Shown: positions 17,414 through 26,122 of the stretch, one piece after another
How positions within the stretch are numbered: the first letter of the stretch is position 1
Layout of the letters: the number at the start of each line of letters is the position of its first letter
Origin: Methylobacterium terricola
GTDB lineage: Bacteria > Pseudomonadota > Alphaproteobacteria > Rhizobiales > Beijerinckiaceae
DNA length: 64,000 nt
Reading direction: 5' to 3'
Assembly (NCBI RefSeq): GCF_006151805.1
Contig: NZ_VDDA01000002.1
Location: forward strand, 310,001 to 374,000
Program-made: the position numbers and the translations under genes
Notes under the pieces: generated by a model
Database searches by the model: none
What the model was told of the DNA's origin: nothing
What the model saw: the letters and a program-made list of their open reading frames with translations, nothing else

Positions 17414-18547
17414 GTGCGCATTGCCCAGGTAGCCCCTCTCGCGGAGGCCGTTCCGCCGAAGTTCTACGGCGGCACCGAGCGTGTCGTCTCGTGGCTCACC
17501 GAGGAGCTGGTCCGGCAGGGCCACGACGTCACGCTGTTCGCGAGCGGCGACTCGGAGACGAGCGCCAAGCTGGTCGCCTGCTGCCCCGAGGGCCTGCGCC
17601 TCGCCGGCATCCGCGACCATGTCGCGAGCCATCTCGCCATGCTGTACCACCTGCGCCGGCGGGCGGACGAGTTCGACGTCATTCACTTCCACATCGACCT
17701 CCTGCAGTACCCGCTGTTCGAGGACCTGAACCACAAGTGCGTCACCACCCTGCACGGGCGGCTCGACGTGCCGGACTTCATGCCGGTCTACCGCACCTTC
17801 ACGGGCATGCCCCTGGTGTCGATCTCCGACCACCAGCGCGGGCCGATGCCCGAGAACGCCAACTGGCTCGAGACCATCCATCACGGCCTGCCGGCGGAGA
17901 ATTGCCGCTTCTCGCCCAACCCGAAGGACGGCGGCTACCTCGCGTTCCTCGGCCGCATCTCGCCGGAGAAGCGCCCCGACCGCGCGATCGAGATCGCCAA
18001 GGCCTCGGGCGTCAAGCTGAAGATCGCCGCCAAGGTCGACAAGGCCGATCAGGAATATTGGGACGAGGTCATCGAGCCGATGACCCATCATCCGCTGGTC
18101 GAGTATATCGGCGAGATCAACGAGGACCAGAAGCACGAATTCCTCGGCAACGCCCTGGCGCTCGCCTTCCCGATCGACTGGCCGGAGCCCTTCGGCCTGG
18201 TGATGATCGAGGCGATGTCGGCCGGCACGCCGGTGATTGCGTGGCGCAACGGCTCCGTGCCGGAGGTCATCAAGGACGGCGTCTCGGGCGTCGTGGTCGA
18301 GTCGATGGACGAGGCCATCGCGGCGGTCGAGACCTGCAAGGCGATGAGCCGCGAGGGGGTGCGCCGCTACTTCGAGACCCGCTTCACCGCGAGCGTCATG
18401 GCCCGCTCCTACGTCGCCGCCTACGAGTCGCTGCTCGCCGGCGACAGGGACGCGATCAAGATCCCGGGCCTGACGATCGGCGCGCCCGCCACCCTCAACG
18501 GTGCGACCAACGGCGCCGCCACCCGTCCGGTGCTCCGCGCGATCTGA
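17414..18547 (+). CDS. GT4-like glycosyltransferase
   Basis: A 377-residue GT-B fold glycosyltransferase. The N-terminal domain opens with [24 protein letters not shown], the Gly-rich acceptor-side loop. The C-terminal domain has [17 protein letters not shown] and the donor-binding stretch [20 protein letters not shown] (the E-x7-E motif of GT4 enzymes). The start is GTG at 17414 with AGGAGA seven bases upstream; a longer ATG start at 17336 lies inside the putative leader. The next plus-strand gene is a glycogen-debranching-type enzyme. I recall such pairs as stress-linked in related bacteria, which would fit the candidate EcfG promoter. The sugar donor and acceptor are unknown. Confidence 0.88.
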
Positions 18548-18573
18548 TCCACCCGACGGTTCCGACGACACGA

Positions 18574-18607
18574 GGCCCGGTCCCCGCGAGGGGGCCGGGC
18601 CTTTTTT
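18574..18607 (+). terminator. Intrinsic terminator after the glycosyltransferase
   Basis: GGCCCGG at 18574-18580 pairs with CCGGGCC at 18595-18601 and CCCC at 18582-18585 pairs with GGGG at 18591-18594, with one bulged T. Six Ts follow (18602-18607). It separates the glycosyltransferase from the downstream debranching-enzyme gene, which therefore probably has its own promoter. Confidence 0.92.
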
Positions 18608-18653
18608 GTTGGCAACACCCGTCGCGATCCAGGACGATTCTTGAGGTGCCAAT

Positions 18654-18824
18654 CCCCTTTCCCGGACGACTGAAGCGGGAGCGGAAGGAGATCCGGGAAC
18701 CGGCACGAAAAGCCGCGAAGCGTCTTTGTATCTGCAACGTTTCAGCATACGGAGCCGCTTCGCGGCACGTCTCCCCTGGATCCCGGATCTCCTTCCGCTT
18801 CGCTCCAGTCGTCCGGGAAAGGGG
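18654..18824. repeat. Large palindromic intergenic element, family A
   Basis: The arms at 18654-18698 and 18781-18824 are inverted copies of about 45 bases with only a few differences; both contain CCCCTTTCCCGGACGACTG and GGAAGGAGATCCGGGA blocks. Inside them a second inverted pair is visible (CCGCGAAGCG near 18713-18722 and CGCTTCGCGG near 18736-18745). The whole could fold as a hairpin about 170 bases long. It carries no gene. The interval 18608-19052 holds this element, the upstream terminator and the leader of the next gene, and nothing else that I could see. Confidence 0.88.
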
Positions 18825-19052
18825 TGTTTCCTGCGCAAAGCTGTCCGGCCTGCCCGAAATCCGGGCCGCCCCCGCGCCGTACACCCCCTGGCACCCGCCG
18901 CATGATGGCCCACATTCGCTCTAGCGTAGGGCCGAACCTGCGAATCGCTGCGGGTCTCAGCCCCCGCTGCCGCCCGGGCGTCCCCGGGAGCCCCGAGATT
19001 TCGCCTCCGATCCCCGCGACGCGTCGCGGAGCGAAACCCTAAGGAGTCCACC

Positions 19053-21323
19053 GTGCTGAAGGTCGCGACCGCCCCCGACGACGAGACGCTGCCGCAATAC
19101 CACATCGAGGCCCAGACCTCGCTGGTCGAGCGCCAGCTGCGCTCGCTCAAGCACGGCGACGCCTTCGCGGTGCTCGACAGCTACGGCGATATCGGCGTGT
19201 TTCCGGGGCCGGAAGGGCTGTATTTCCAGGATACCCGTTTCCTGTCGCGCCTGGAGCTGACCGTCGAGGGCCAGCGGCCGATGCTGCTCGGCTCCGTGGT
19301 GCAGGACGACAACGGCGCCCTCTCGGTCGACCTGACGACGCCGGACATCCGGCTGGAAGCCGGCGACGAGACCAGCATCCCGCGCGAGATCATCGCGCTT
19401 GAGCGGACGAAATTCCTGTTTCGCGGCACCTGCTACGACCGGATCGGCCTGCGCAACTACGACACCAAGGCGCGTCACCTGCGGGTGGTGGTGAGCTTCG
19501 ACGCCGATTTCCGCGACCTGTTCGAGGTGCGCGGCAGCGACCGGCCTCATCGCGGCACCCGCAGCGTCGAGGTGACGGCCGCCAACGAGGTGACGTTCAC
19601 CTATGACGGGCTCGACCGTCGTCGGCGCACCACCCGCCTGCGCTTCGGCCCGAAGCCCGCGCGGCTGGAGCCGCACAAGGCCGAGTTCGAGGTCAAGCTC
19701 GCTCCCGGCGGGCGCGCCTCGATCTTCGTGCGGGCGATCTGCGACACGGTCGATCACAGCCGGGACGGCGAGGCGGTGGTCGGCAATGCCCTGCCGTTCA
19801 CCCACGCGGCCTATCCGAGCCCGCGCCGCGAGGACGGTCACCCGAAGGGTGAGGGCATGACCTTCGCGCTGGCCTATCGCGACGCGCGCCGCGACCTGCG
19901 CAAGGCCACCGCCAACATCACCACGATCGAGAGCTCGAACGACCAGTTCAACGAGGCCGCCTGCCGCTCCACGGCCGACCTCTACATGCTGCTCAGCCGC
20001 ACGCCGAACGGCATCTACCCCTATGCCGGCATCCCCTGGTACAGCACGGTGTTCGGCCGTGACGGCATCATCACCGCCATGATGACGCTGTGGATCGATC
20101 CGGAGATCGCCAAGGGCGTGCTGCGCCACCTCGCGGCGACGCAGGCGACCACGATCGATCCGGCCGCCGACGCCCAGCCCGGCAAGGTCCTGCACGAGAC
20201 CCGCAACGGCGAGATGGCGATCCTCGGCGAGGTGCCGTTCAAGCTCTACTACGGCACGATCGACGCGACGCCGCTCTTCGTGATGCTGGCCGGGCAGTAT
20301 TACGAGCAGACCGGCGACTTGGCGACGATCAAGGCGATCTGGCCCAACATCCTGGCGGCGCTCAACTGGATCGACGAGTACGGCGACCGCGACAAGGACG
20401 GCTTCGTCGAATACGCCCGCGAGACCGAGAAGGGCCTGGCCAACCAGGGCTGGAAGGACAGCCACGATTCGATCTTCCATGCCGATGGCCGGATGGCGCA
20501 GGGCCCGATCGCGCTGTGTGAGGTCCAGGGCTACGTCTATGCCGCCAAGAAGGGCGCCTCGAAGCTCGCGGGCCTGATGGGCGACGACGTCCTGTCGGAG
20601 CGGCTGAAGGGCGAGGCCGAGCGGCTGCGCAAGGCCTTCGACGAGAAGTTCTACCTCGCCGAGATCGGCACCTACGCCATCGCGCTCGACGGGGAGAAGC
20701 GTCCATGCGCGGTGCGCTCCTCGAATGCCGGCCACGCCCTGTTCACCGGCATCGCCTATCCGGAGCGGGCCGCGAGCGTCGCCGCGGTGCTGATGTCGAA
20801 GGACGGGTTCAACGGCTGGGGCGTACGCACCATCGCGGTCGGCGAGGCGCGCTACAATCCGATGTCGTACCACAACGGCTCGATCTGGCCGCACGACAAC
20901 GCGCTGATCGCGCTCGGCTTGGCCCGCTACGGCCTGAAGGCGGAGGCCGCCCGGGTGTTCGAGGGCCAGCACGGTGCCTCGCTCTACCAGGAAGGGCGGC
21001 GGCTGCCGGAGCTGTTCTGCGGCTTCATCCAGCGCAAGCAGCGCGGGCCGACCAACTATCCGGTCGCGTGCAGCCCGCAGGCCTGGGCGGCGGCGGCGCC
21101 GTTCGCGTTCCTGGCCGCCTGCCTCGGGCTCGAGCTGCGTCACGACCGCAACCGGATCCGCTTCCGCGATCCGATCCTGCCGGCCTTCCTCGACGACGTC
21201 CTGATCCGCAACCTGAAGCTCGGCGGCAGCCACGTCGATCTGCTGCTGCACCGCCACGGCAACGACGTCACCGTCAACGTGCTGCGGCGGACCGGCGACG
21301 CGCAGGTGATGCTGCTGAAGTAG
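19053..21323 (+). CDS. Amylo-alpha-1,6-glucosidase family (glycogen debranching-type) enzyme
   Basis: A 756-residue protein. The N-terminal glycogen-debranching N domain (about 20-280, with FPGPEGLYFQDTRFLSRLEL) is followed by an (alpha/alpha)6-barrel glucosidase domain (about 300-700, with AGIPWYSTVFGRDGI, NQGWKDSHDSIFH, and SYHNGSIWPHDNALIALGL near 610-630). Acidic residues in the GRDG and WPHD motifs are the likely catalytic ones. It probably hydrolyses alpha-1,6 or related linkages in storage or stress glycans. The start is GTG at 19053 with AAGGAG seven bases upstream. It lies downstream of a glycosyltransferase gene but behind a terminator. Confidence 0.88.
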   Translation: MLKVATAPDDETLPQYHIEAQTSLVERQLRSLKHGDAFAVLDSYGDIGVFPGPEGLYFQDTRFLSRLELTVEGQRPMLLGSVVQDDNGALSVDLTTPDIRLEAGDETSIPREIIALERTKFLFRGTCYDRIGLRNYDTKARHLRVVVSFDADFRDLFEVRGSDRPHRGTRSVEVTAANEVTFTYDGLDRRRRTTRLRFGPKPARLEPHKAEFEVKLAPGGRASIFVRAICDTVDHSRDGEAVVGNALPFTHAAYPSPRREDGHPKGEGMTFALAYRDARRDLRKATANITTIESSNDQFNEAACRSTADLYMLLSRTPNGIYPYAGIPWYSTVFGRDGIITAMMTLWIDPEIAKGVLRHLAATQATTIDPAADAQPGKVLHETRNGEMAILGEVPFKLYYGTIDATPLFVMLAGQYYEQTGDLATIKAIWPNILAALNWIDEYGDRDKDGFVEYARETEKGLANQGWKDSHDSIFHADGRMAQGPIALCEVQGYVYAAKKGASKLAGLMGDDVLSERLKGEAERLRKAFDEKFYLAEIGTYAIALDGEKRPCAVRSSNAGHALFTGIAYPERAASVAAVLMSKDGFNGWGVRTIAVGEARYNPMSYHNGSIWPHDNALIALGLARYGLKAEAARVFEGQHGASLYQEGRRLPELFCGFIQRKQRGPTNYPVACSPQAWAAAAPFAFLAACLGLELRHDRNRIRFRDPILPAFLDDVLIRNLKLGGSHVDLLLHRHGNDVTVNVLRRTGDAQVMLLK

Positions 21324-21339
21324 CCTGGAGAAAAGCGAT

Positions 21340-21369
21340 GGGCCGGGACATGCCCGGCCCTTCGATGTT
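21340..21369 (+). terminator. Probable terminator after the debranching-type gene
   Basis: A perfect 8-bp stem (GGGCCGGG at 21340-21347 and CCCGGCCC at 21353-21360) with a five-base loop is followed by a weak T-containing stretch (TTCGATGTT). It lies 17 bases after the stop codon and between convergent genes. Confidence 0.65.
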
Positions 21370-21457
21370 CCCCGCGCGGGTTTCCATGAAGCCCGCGCCC
21401 AGGGAGCGTTCCATGATCCGTCCCGCGCCTCAGAACCGCGCAGGAATGCCGTGAGCC

Positions 21458-22000
21458 TTAGCGCGGCGCCAGGATCATGATCATCTGGCGGCCTTCGAGC
21501 TGCGGCTCGCTCTCCACCTTGGCGATTTCTTGCGTCTCGTGCTTCACGCGCTCGAGCAGGCGCAGGCCCAGATCCTGGTGCGCCATCTCGCGACCGCGGA
21601 ACCGCAGGGTCACCTTGACCTTGTCGCCTTCCTCGAAGAACCGCTGCACGGCCTTCATCTTGACTTCGTAGTCGTGCTTGTCGATGCCGGGACGGAGCTT
21701 GATCTCCTTGACCTCGACGGTCTTCTGCCGCTTGCGCGCCTCGGCCTGCTTCTTCTGCTCGTTGAAGCGGAAGCGGCCGTAGTCGAGAAGCTTGCAGACC
21801 GGAGGCACGGAGTTCGGCGCGATCTCGACGAGGTCGAGGCCCGCTTCCTCGGCGACCTGCAGCGCCTCGAAGAAGCCCATGACGCCACGGTTCTGGCCGG
21901 TATCGTCGATGAGCTGCACCTCGCGGACGCCGCGGATGTCCCGGTTGGCGCGCGGCCCGTCCTTCTGCGGGGCCGGCATGGCTCTCATAGGTCTGCGAAT
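21458..22000 (-). CDS. infC: Translation initiation factor IF-3, with a non-canonical ATT start
   Basis: A 180-residue IF-3. The N-terminal domain is [18 protein letters not shown] and [20 protein letters not shown]. After the linker ([12 protein letters not shown]) the C-terminal domain has [16 protein letters not shown], ending in the [12 protein letters not shown] strand. I place the start at ATT (22000-21998), nine bases after GAGGAG, because it gives the usual alphaproteobacterial N-terminus (M)RRPMRA. In-frame alternatives are GTG at 22021, which would put the Shine-Dalgarno inside the gene, and ATG at 21988. A rare start in infC is known in E. coli and lets IF-3 repress its own synthesis. 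Confidence 0.95.
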   Translation of the reverse strand: MRRPMRAMPAPQKDGPRANRDIRGVREVQLIDDTGQNRGVMGFFEALQVAEEAGLDLVEIAPNSVPPVCKLLDYGRFRFNEQKKQAEARKRQKTVEVKEIKLRPGIDKHDYEVKMKAVQRFFEEGDKVKVTLRFRGREMAHQDLGLRLLERVKHETQEIAKVESEPQLEGRQMIMILAPR

Positions 22001-22009
22001 GGCTTCATT

Positions 22010-22015
22010 CTCCTC
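22010..22015 (-). promoter_or_regulatory. Shine-Dalgarno sequence that decides the infC ATT start
   Basis: GAGGAG on the minus strand is followed by nine bases and then ATT. No ATG, GTG or TTG lies at a proper distance in the IF-3 frame, which makes ATT the best-supported start codon. Confidence 0.7.
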
Positions 22016-22202
22016 AATCACGTCGTCCGGCGGCGGTCCGCCGACCGGAAACCACTCTGGGTCGGTCCCGAACCACCGCGCGGGTAGACTCCGGTGTACG
22101 CTATCACCTTGGCGAGATCGCCCATTTTGTCAACTCGCCGGGCGCTGCGTTGGTTGCGGATCGGTCAAGCATCCGTGAAGTCTTGACCGGATCCGGATCG
22201 TC

Positions 22203-23435
22203 TCAGGGCCCCTCCCCCGCCACGCCGACGCCGAGCAGGTCGGCGTAGATCGCCAGGGTGTCGGCCAGCATCAGCTCGAGGGAGAAATGCGCCTCGACGT
22301 GGCGGCGGGCGCGGCGCACCAGGGCGTCGCGGGCGCTGGCTCCGAGCTGCAGCGCCTCCGAGAGCGCCCCGGCCAGCGCCTGCGGGTCGCCGGCCGGGAC
22401 GCGCCAGCCGGTGCGCTCGGACGCCGCCACCTCCGGCGGGGCCAGGACCGTCTCGGGCACCGCACCGAGATCCGAGACCACCACCGGCGTGCCGAGGGCC
22501 TGGGCCTCGACCGCCGAGCGGCCGAAGGCCTCGGGCTCGGTCGACGGCACCGCGACCACCGAGGCGGCCCGGTAGGCCGCCGGCATGTCGCTGCAATGCC
22601 CGACGCGCTTGACCTGGCCCGCGAGGCCGTGGGCGGCGATCATCGCGTCGAGCTCGCGCAGGTAGGCGGTGCGGCCCTGCGGATCGCCGGCGAGCACCAC
22701 GGTGAACTCGCCGAGACCCTGGGCCCGGAGCGCCGCGGCGGCCTCGATCAGGACCCGGTGGCCCTTCCAGGCGGTGAGCCGGGCGGCGAGCAGCACCACC
22801 CGCTCGTGCGGGGCGACGCCCCAGGCCCGGCGCAGGGCCTCGACCCGCTGCGGCGCGACCTGGCCGGCGGCGAAGGCCGCGAGATCGGTGCCGCGGTGGA
22901 TCACCCGGACCCGGTCGCCGGCGACCTGCGGGAACAGGCGGCGGATCGCGTCGGCGGTGAAGTGCGAGTTGGCGATGACCACGTCGCCGCGGGCCATCAC
23001 CGAGTTGTACAGGAGCTTGGCCGGCGAGCGGCCGGCATAGCTGCCGTGATAGGTGGTGACGAACGGAATCCGCAGCCGCCGCGCCGCGCCCAGGCCGACC
23101 CAGGCCGGGGCCCGGGAGCGGGCATGGATCAGGTCGACCCCCTCGGACCGGCAGATCCGCGCCAGCCGCCCGACATTCAGCGCCATCGCGAACGGGTTCT
23201 TGCTGCGGGCCGGGAACGGCACCCAGGCGCCACCCTTGGCCTGCAACTCCCCGACGAGGCGCCCGCCCTCGGTGGCGACCAGCGCCCGGGCGCCGGCGGC
23301 GGCAAGGGCCGCCGCCACGTCGACGGCGGTGCGCTCGGCGCCGCCGGCGTCGAGTTCGGGGATGATCTGCAGGATGGTCCGGCCCGCCAGCGGGTGGCTC
23401 GCGGCCGGGAACGGCGTGGCCTGGCTCGACGGCAT
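22203..23435 (-). CDS. GT4-family glycosyltransferase
   Basis: A 410-residue GT-B glycosyltransferase. The N-terminal domain contains ILQIIPELDAGGAERTAVDVA (residues 21-41) with the Gly-rich loop, then DLIHARSRAPAW and TYHGSYAG. The C-terminal donor domain has LLAARLTAWKGHRVLIEAAA and PSTEPEAFGRSAVEAQALG (the E-x7-E type motif). It is probably a cytoplasmic enzyme of cell-surface polysaccharide or glycolipid synthesis; the specificity cannot be read. It stands alone, transcribed away from the upstream hydrolase gene and towards infC. Confidence 0.88.
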   Translation of the reverse strand: MPSSQATPFPAASHPLAGRTILQIIPELDAGGAERTAVDVAAALAAAGARALVATEGGRLVGELQAKGGAWVPFPARSKNPFAMALNVGRLARICRSEGVDLIHARSRAPAWVGLGAARRLRIPFVTTYHGSYAGRSPAKLLYNSVMARGDVVIANSHFTADAIRRLFPQVAGDRVRVIHRGTDLAAFAAGQVAPQRVEALRRAWGVAPHERVVLLAARLTAWKGHRVLIEAAAALRAQGLGEFTVVLAGDPQGRTAYLRELDAMIAAHGLAGQVKRVGHCSDMPAAYRAASVVAVPSTEPEAFGRSAVEAQALGTPVVVSDLGAVPETVLAPPEVAASERTGWRVPAGDPQALAGALSEALQLGASARDALVRRARRHVEAHFSLELMLADTLAIYADLLGVGVAGEGP

Positions 23436-23661
23436 GGGACTCCGGGTCAGGGTCAGGGGTCTGATCGCAGCACTCGTGGCGTGTCGGTGCCCGCTCCGCG
23501 CAGGAATCGAGGGTGCGCCGGCGGCCGCCGGTGTAGAAGCCGCCTGTCACGATCCGCACCGGGACGATGCATCAAGGTCGCCCGACGCCGTTGCGGATCG
23601 GTAAACCTTGGTCACCGACGGCCCGCGACCAGGGGCAATGCCGGAATAACGGGGATAACAC

Positions 23662-24423
23662 ATGGACGACACACAACGCCCGCCCGCCACCATGCTGACC
23701 GTCGGGGGCCGCCGCCTCGCCACCCTGGTGCGGCCCGGCGCCGGGCCGCCGGTGGTCTGGCTCGGCGGGTTCCGCTCCGACATGCGCGCCAGCAAGGCCG
23801 AGGCGCTGGACGCCTGGGCGGCGCGGGAAGGCCGCGCCTTCGTGCGCTTCGACTATGCGGGACACGGCGAATCCGAAGGGATGTTCGCCGAGTGCACCAT
23901 CTCCGACTGGCTCGCCGACGCCGAGGGCGTGATCGCCGCCCTGGCGCCGCAGCGCCCGGTGCTGGTCGGCTCGTCGATGGGCGGCTGGATCGCGCTGCTC
24001 GCCGCGGCCAAGGTCCGGCCCGCCGGCCTCGTGCTGATCGCGCCGGCCACCGACTTCACCGAGGCGCTGATGTGGGCGCAGTTCCCGGAGGAGATCCGGG
24101 CGCAGATCCTGCGCGACGGGGTGTGGCAGCGTCAGTCGCAATACTCGCCCGAGCCGACGCCGGTGACCCGCGCGCTGATCGAGGACGGCCGCCGCCACCT
24201 GATGCTCGGCACGCCGATCGATCCCGGCTGCCCGGTGCACATCCTGCAAGGGATGGCGGACCCGGACGTCCCGTGGCCGCACGCGATGCGGCTCGTCGAG
24301 CGGCTGCCGGATACGGGCGTGATCCTGACCCTGATCAAGGAGGGCGACCATCGCCTCTCCGGTCCCGCCGACCTCGACCGCCTGGTCGCGGCGGTCGAGG
24401 GGATCGCGTCGCGGGACGCGTAA
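23662..24423 (+). CDS. Alpha/beta hydrolase
   Basis: A 253-residue cytoplasmic alpha/beta hydrolase with nucleophile motif GSSMGG (near residue 106-111), an oxyanion-side VWLGGFRSDM, FDYAGHGES, the acid in MADPDVPWPHA and the catalytic His in EGDHRLS. The combination resembles ABHD10-like thioesterase or acyl-glucuronide esterase relatives, though the substrate is unknown. It is convergent with the DUF1150 gene, with a hairpin between the two stop codons. Confidence 0.82.
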   Translation: MDDTQRPPATMLTVGGRRLATLVRPGAGPPVVWLGGFRSDMRASKAEALDAWAAREGRAFVRFDYAGHGESEGMFAECTISDWLADAEGVIAALAPQRPVLVGSSMGGWIALLAAAKVRPAGLVLIAPATDFTEALMWAQFPEEIRAQILRDGVWQRQSQYSPEPTPVTRALIEDGRRHLMLGTPIDPGCPVHILQGMADPDVPWPHAMRLVERLPDTGVILTLIKEGDHRLSGPADLDRLVAAVEGIASRDA

Positions 24424-24432
24424 GGCCTTCCC

Positions 24433-24452
24433 GGGAGGCGTCACCGCCTCCC
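24433..24452. terminator. Symmetric hairpin between convergent genes
   Basis: GGGAGGCG and CGCCTCCC form a perfect 8-bp stem with loop TCAC between two convergent stop codons. No T tract is present on either side, so any termination would be weak. Confidence 0.4.
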
Positions 24453-24461
24453 GCCGCGCGC

Positions 24462-24731
24462 TCAGTGCACGCTCACCGCCTGCAGGTCGTGCGCCCAGGC
24501 ATTGGCGAAGGCGGCATCGCGGCTGTCGGTCAGCAGGATCGGGGCGCCGCTCGCCGAGAGCAGGGCGAACAGGTCGAGGCCGGGGGTGAGGTCCGGGGCC
24601 TCGGGGAAGAGGCGCTTCACCTCCTCCGAGCGCATCGCGCGGACATAGGCCACGTGGCCCTCGCCGAGGGCGGCGAGCGCGGAGGGGTCGAGGGAGGAAT
24701 CGAGGTCGGGATTCAGGGGGGTGTCGGACAT
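24462..24731 (-). CDS. DUF1150 family protein
   Basis: An 89-residue acidic protein matching the DUF1150 pattern: ALAALGEGHVAYVRAMRSEE near the middle, then LFALLSASGAPILLTDSRDAAFANA. The function is unknown. I recall this family being encoded beside small heat-shock proteins in Hyphomicrobiales, and the same arrangement is seen here: it follows the hsp20 gene by 88 bases on the same strand. Confidence 0.85.
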   Translation of the reverse strand: MSDTPLNPDLDSSLDPSALAALGEGHVAYVRAMRSEEVKRLFPEAPDLTPGLDLFALLSASGAPILLTDSRDAAFANAWAHDLQAVSVH

Positions 24732-24819
24732 GGTGCGCCCTCCTCACAGGCGGCAGGACGGGGTGTCGGTGCGGGCCCCGGGGCGGCCCGCCGACGGTGT
24801 GCCCCTCATATGGGGATGG

Positions 24820-25254
24820 TCATTCGACGTCGCGCGACCCGATGTCGATCCGTCGCACGATGCGCTCCGGCTCGGGCCGGGCGAGGTCGATCGACAGGAG
24901 GCCGTTCGACAGATCGGCGCCGAGCACCTCCATGCCGTCGGCGAGCAGGAAGGCACGCTGGAACTGCCGCGCGGCGATGCCCCGGTGCAGGAAGGTCCGG
25001 CTCTTGTCGTCGGCCTGGCGGCCGCGGACGATGAGCTGGCTCTCCTCCAGGGTCACGTCGAGCTGGTCGCGGGTGAAGCCGGCCACCGCCAGGGTGATCC
25101 GCAGCCGCTCCGGCTCGCGCTCGGTGCGGGGCAGGCGCTCGATGTTGTAGGGCGGGTAGCCGTCATTGGCGGCCTTGGCGACGCGGTCGAGCGCCTGCTC
25201 GATCTCGTCGAAGCCCAGCAGGAACGGATGCCCGAACGGCGATGGACGCGTCAT
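24820..25254 (-). CDS. Hsp20/alpha-crystallin family small heat-shock protein
   Basis: A 144-residue holdase chaperone. After a short N-terminal region (MTRPSPFGHPFLLGFDEIEQ) comes the alpha-crystallin domain (about 38-130), with ITLAVAGFTRDQLDVTLEE, QLIVRGRQ, FLHRGIAARQFQRAFLLADGMEV and the closing strand NGLLSIDLARPEPE. The ATG at 25254 matches the family N-terminus. A GTG at 25350 in frame would add 32 residues but sits almost on the predicted transcription start of a heat-shock promoter. It is followed by the DUF1150 gene. Confidence 0.92.
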   Translation of the reverse strand: MTRPSPFGHPFLLGFDEIEQALDRVAKAANDGYPPYNIERLPRTEREPERLRITLAVAGFTRDQLDVTLEESQLIVRGRQADDKSRTFLHRGIAARQFQRAFLLADGMEVLGADLSNGLLSIDLARPEPERIVRRIDIGSRDVE

Positions 25255-25354
25255 GATGTCGGCGAAGCCCTGTTGCGGAGGCACTTCGGTCAGGTCCGGG
25301 CCCGCATCCGCAGCGCCCGCCGGGGCCGACCGCAACTCCGCCGGCTCCACCCGG

Positions 25355-25385
25355 AAATATGAGGGGCGCAGGGGACCGCATCAAG
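25355..25385 (-). promoter_or_regulatory. Candidate RpoH (heat-shock) promoter for hsp20
   Basis: On the minus strand CTTGAT (25385-25380) is followed after 15 bases by CCTCATATTT (25364-25355), close to the heat-shock pattern CTTGAA and CCCCATnT. Transcription would begin near 25348 and leave a leader of about 95 bases before the ATG. Confidence 0.5.
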
Positions 25386-25416
25386 GGCGAGCTTGACCGT
25401 CAGGAACCCGCAGCCG

Positions 25417-26088
25417 TCAGCGCTGCATCGCCCCGGTGAGTCGCTGGCTGATGCGCTCGCGGAGCGCCGAGGGCAGCTCGAGGTCGACGACCCGCCAGGT
25501 CCAGCCGCGCAGGCGCAGGCGCAGGCGGAAGCGGTTCTCGAGCGGTCGGTCGGGCGGGTAGCTCACCACCATCCCGCGAAAGCCCCGCGGCTCCGACGAA
25601 CGGAACAGCGCGAAGAGCTGGCCGACGGTCGAGGCGTGCAGGCCGAGGCCGCCGGTGGTCTCGGGTGGCGGGGGCGCGTCGGTGCCCGTGACCTCCGTCT
25701 CGGCGCCGCCCTGGCCCGCGCCGCCGGAGGGGGTACGGCGCGCCAAGCCGGCGCGGACCGGCCAGCCGTCGTCGAGGAGGTCGATCAGGGTCTCGGGCGT
25801 GACCAGGGACTCGACCAGCGGCCCGGCAAGCGCACCGCTCGCCTCGGTCAGGATGGTGCGCTCGCGGGCCGAGAGGTCGCGGCGGGCCGCGATGGCGTCG
25901 ACCGCGGCGGCGAGCGCCTGCCGGGTCAGGGACAGCCGCAGGGTGCGGAAGTTCACCCTTTGCGCCACGGCCGCCGCGTCGTGGGCCTGCACCGCCTGCG
26001 ACAGCCGGTAGAGCGCGATGTAGGGCGAGAGGCCGTAGGCGAGCCACAGCAGCAGGACCGCGAGCCCTGAGAGCCACCAGCGCGTCAT
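25417..26088 (-). CDS. DUF2939 family membrane-anchored protein
   Basis: A 223-residue protein with one N-terminal transmembrane helix (WWLSGLAVLLLWLAYGLSPYIALY), then a periplasmic or cytoplasmic domain with the DUF2939 pattern (LSQAVQAHDAAAVAQRVNFRTL, then SLTRQALAA). A Gly/Thr-rich disordered stretch at about 118-145 precedes a C-terminal strand-rich part. The function is unknown. It follows rppH by 34 bases on the same strand. Confidence 0.8.
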   Translation of the reverse strand: MTRWWLSGLAVLLLWLAYGLSPYIALYRLSQAVQAHDAAAVAQRVNFRTLRLSLTRQALAAAVDAIAARRDLSARERTILTEASGALAGPLVESLVTPETLIDLLDDGWPVRAGLARRTPSGGAGQGGAETEVTGTDAPPPPETTGGLGLHASTVGQLFALFRSSEPRGFRGMVVSYPPDRPLENRFRLRLRLRGWTWRVVDLELPSALRERISQRLTGAMQR

Positions 26089-26122
26089 GCGGGCTCGCGG
26101 TCGGAGCGGTGCGGGGGAGCGG

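Noticed and set aside
22100..22133. A TTGACA-type promoter for infC
   Set aside because: A TTGACA is present on the minus strand at 22133-22128, but no acceptable -10 element lies at 16-19 bases; the nearest candidate is 22 away.
24462..24731. DUF1150 and Hsp20 as a toxin-antitoxin pair
   Set aside because: The pairing is a common conserved arrangement of a chaperone and a DUF1150 protein, with no sign of toxin features.
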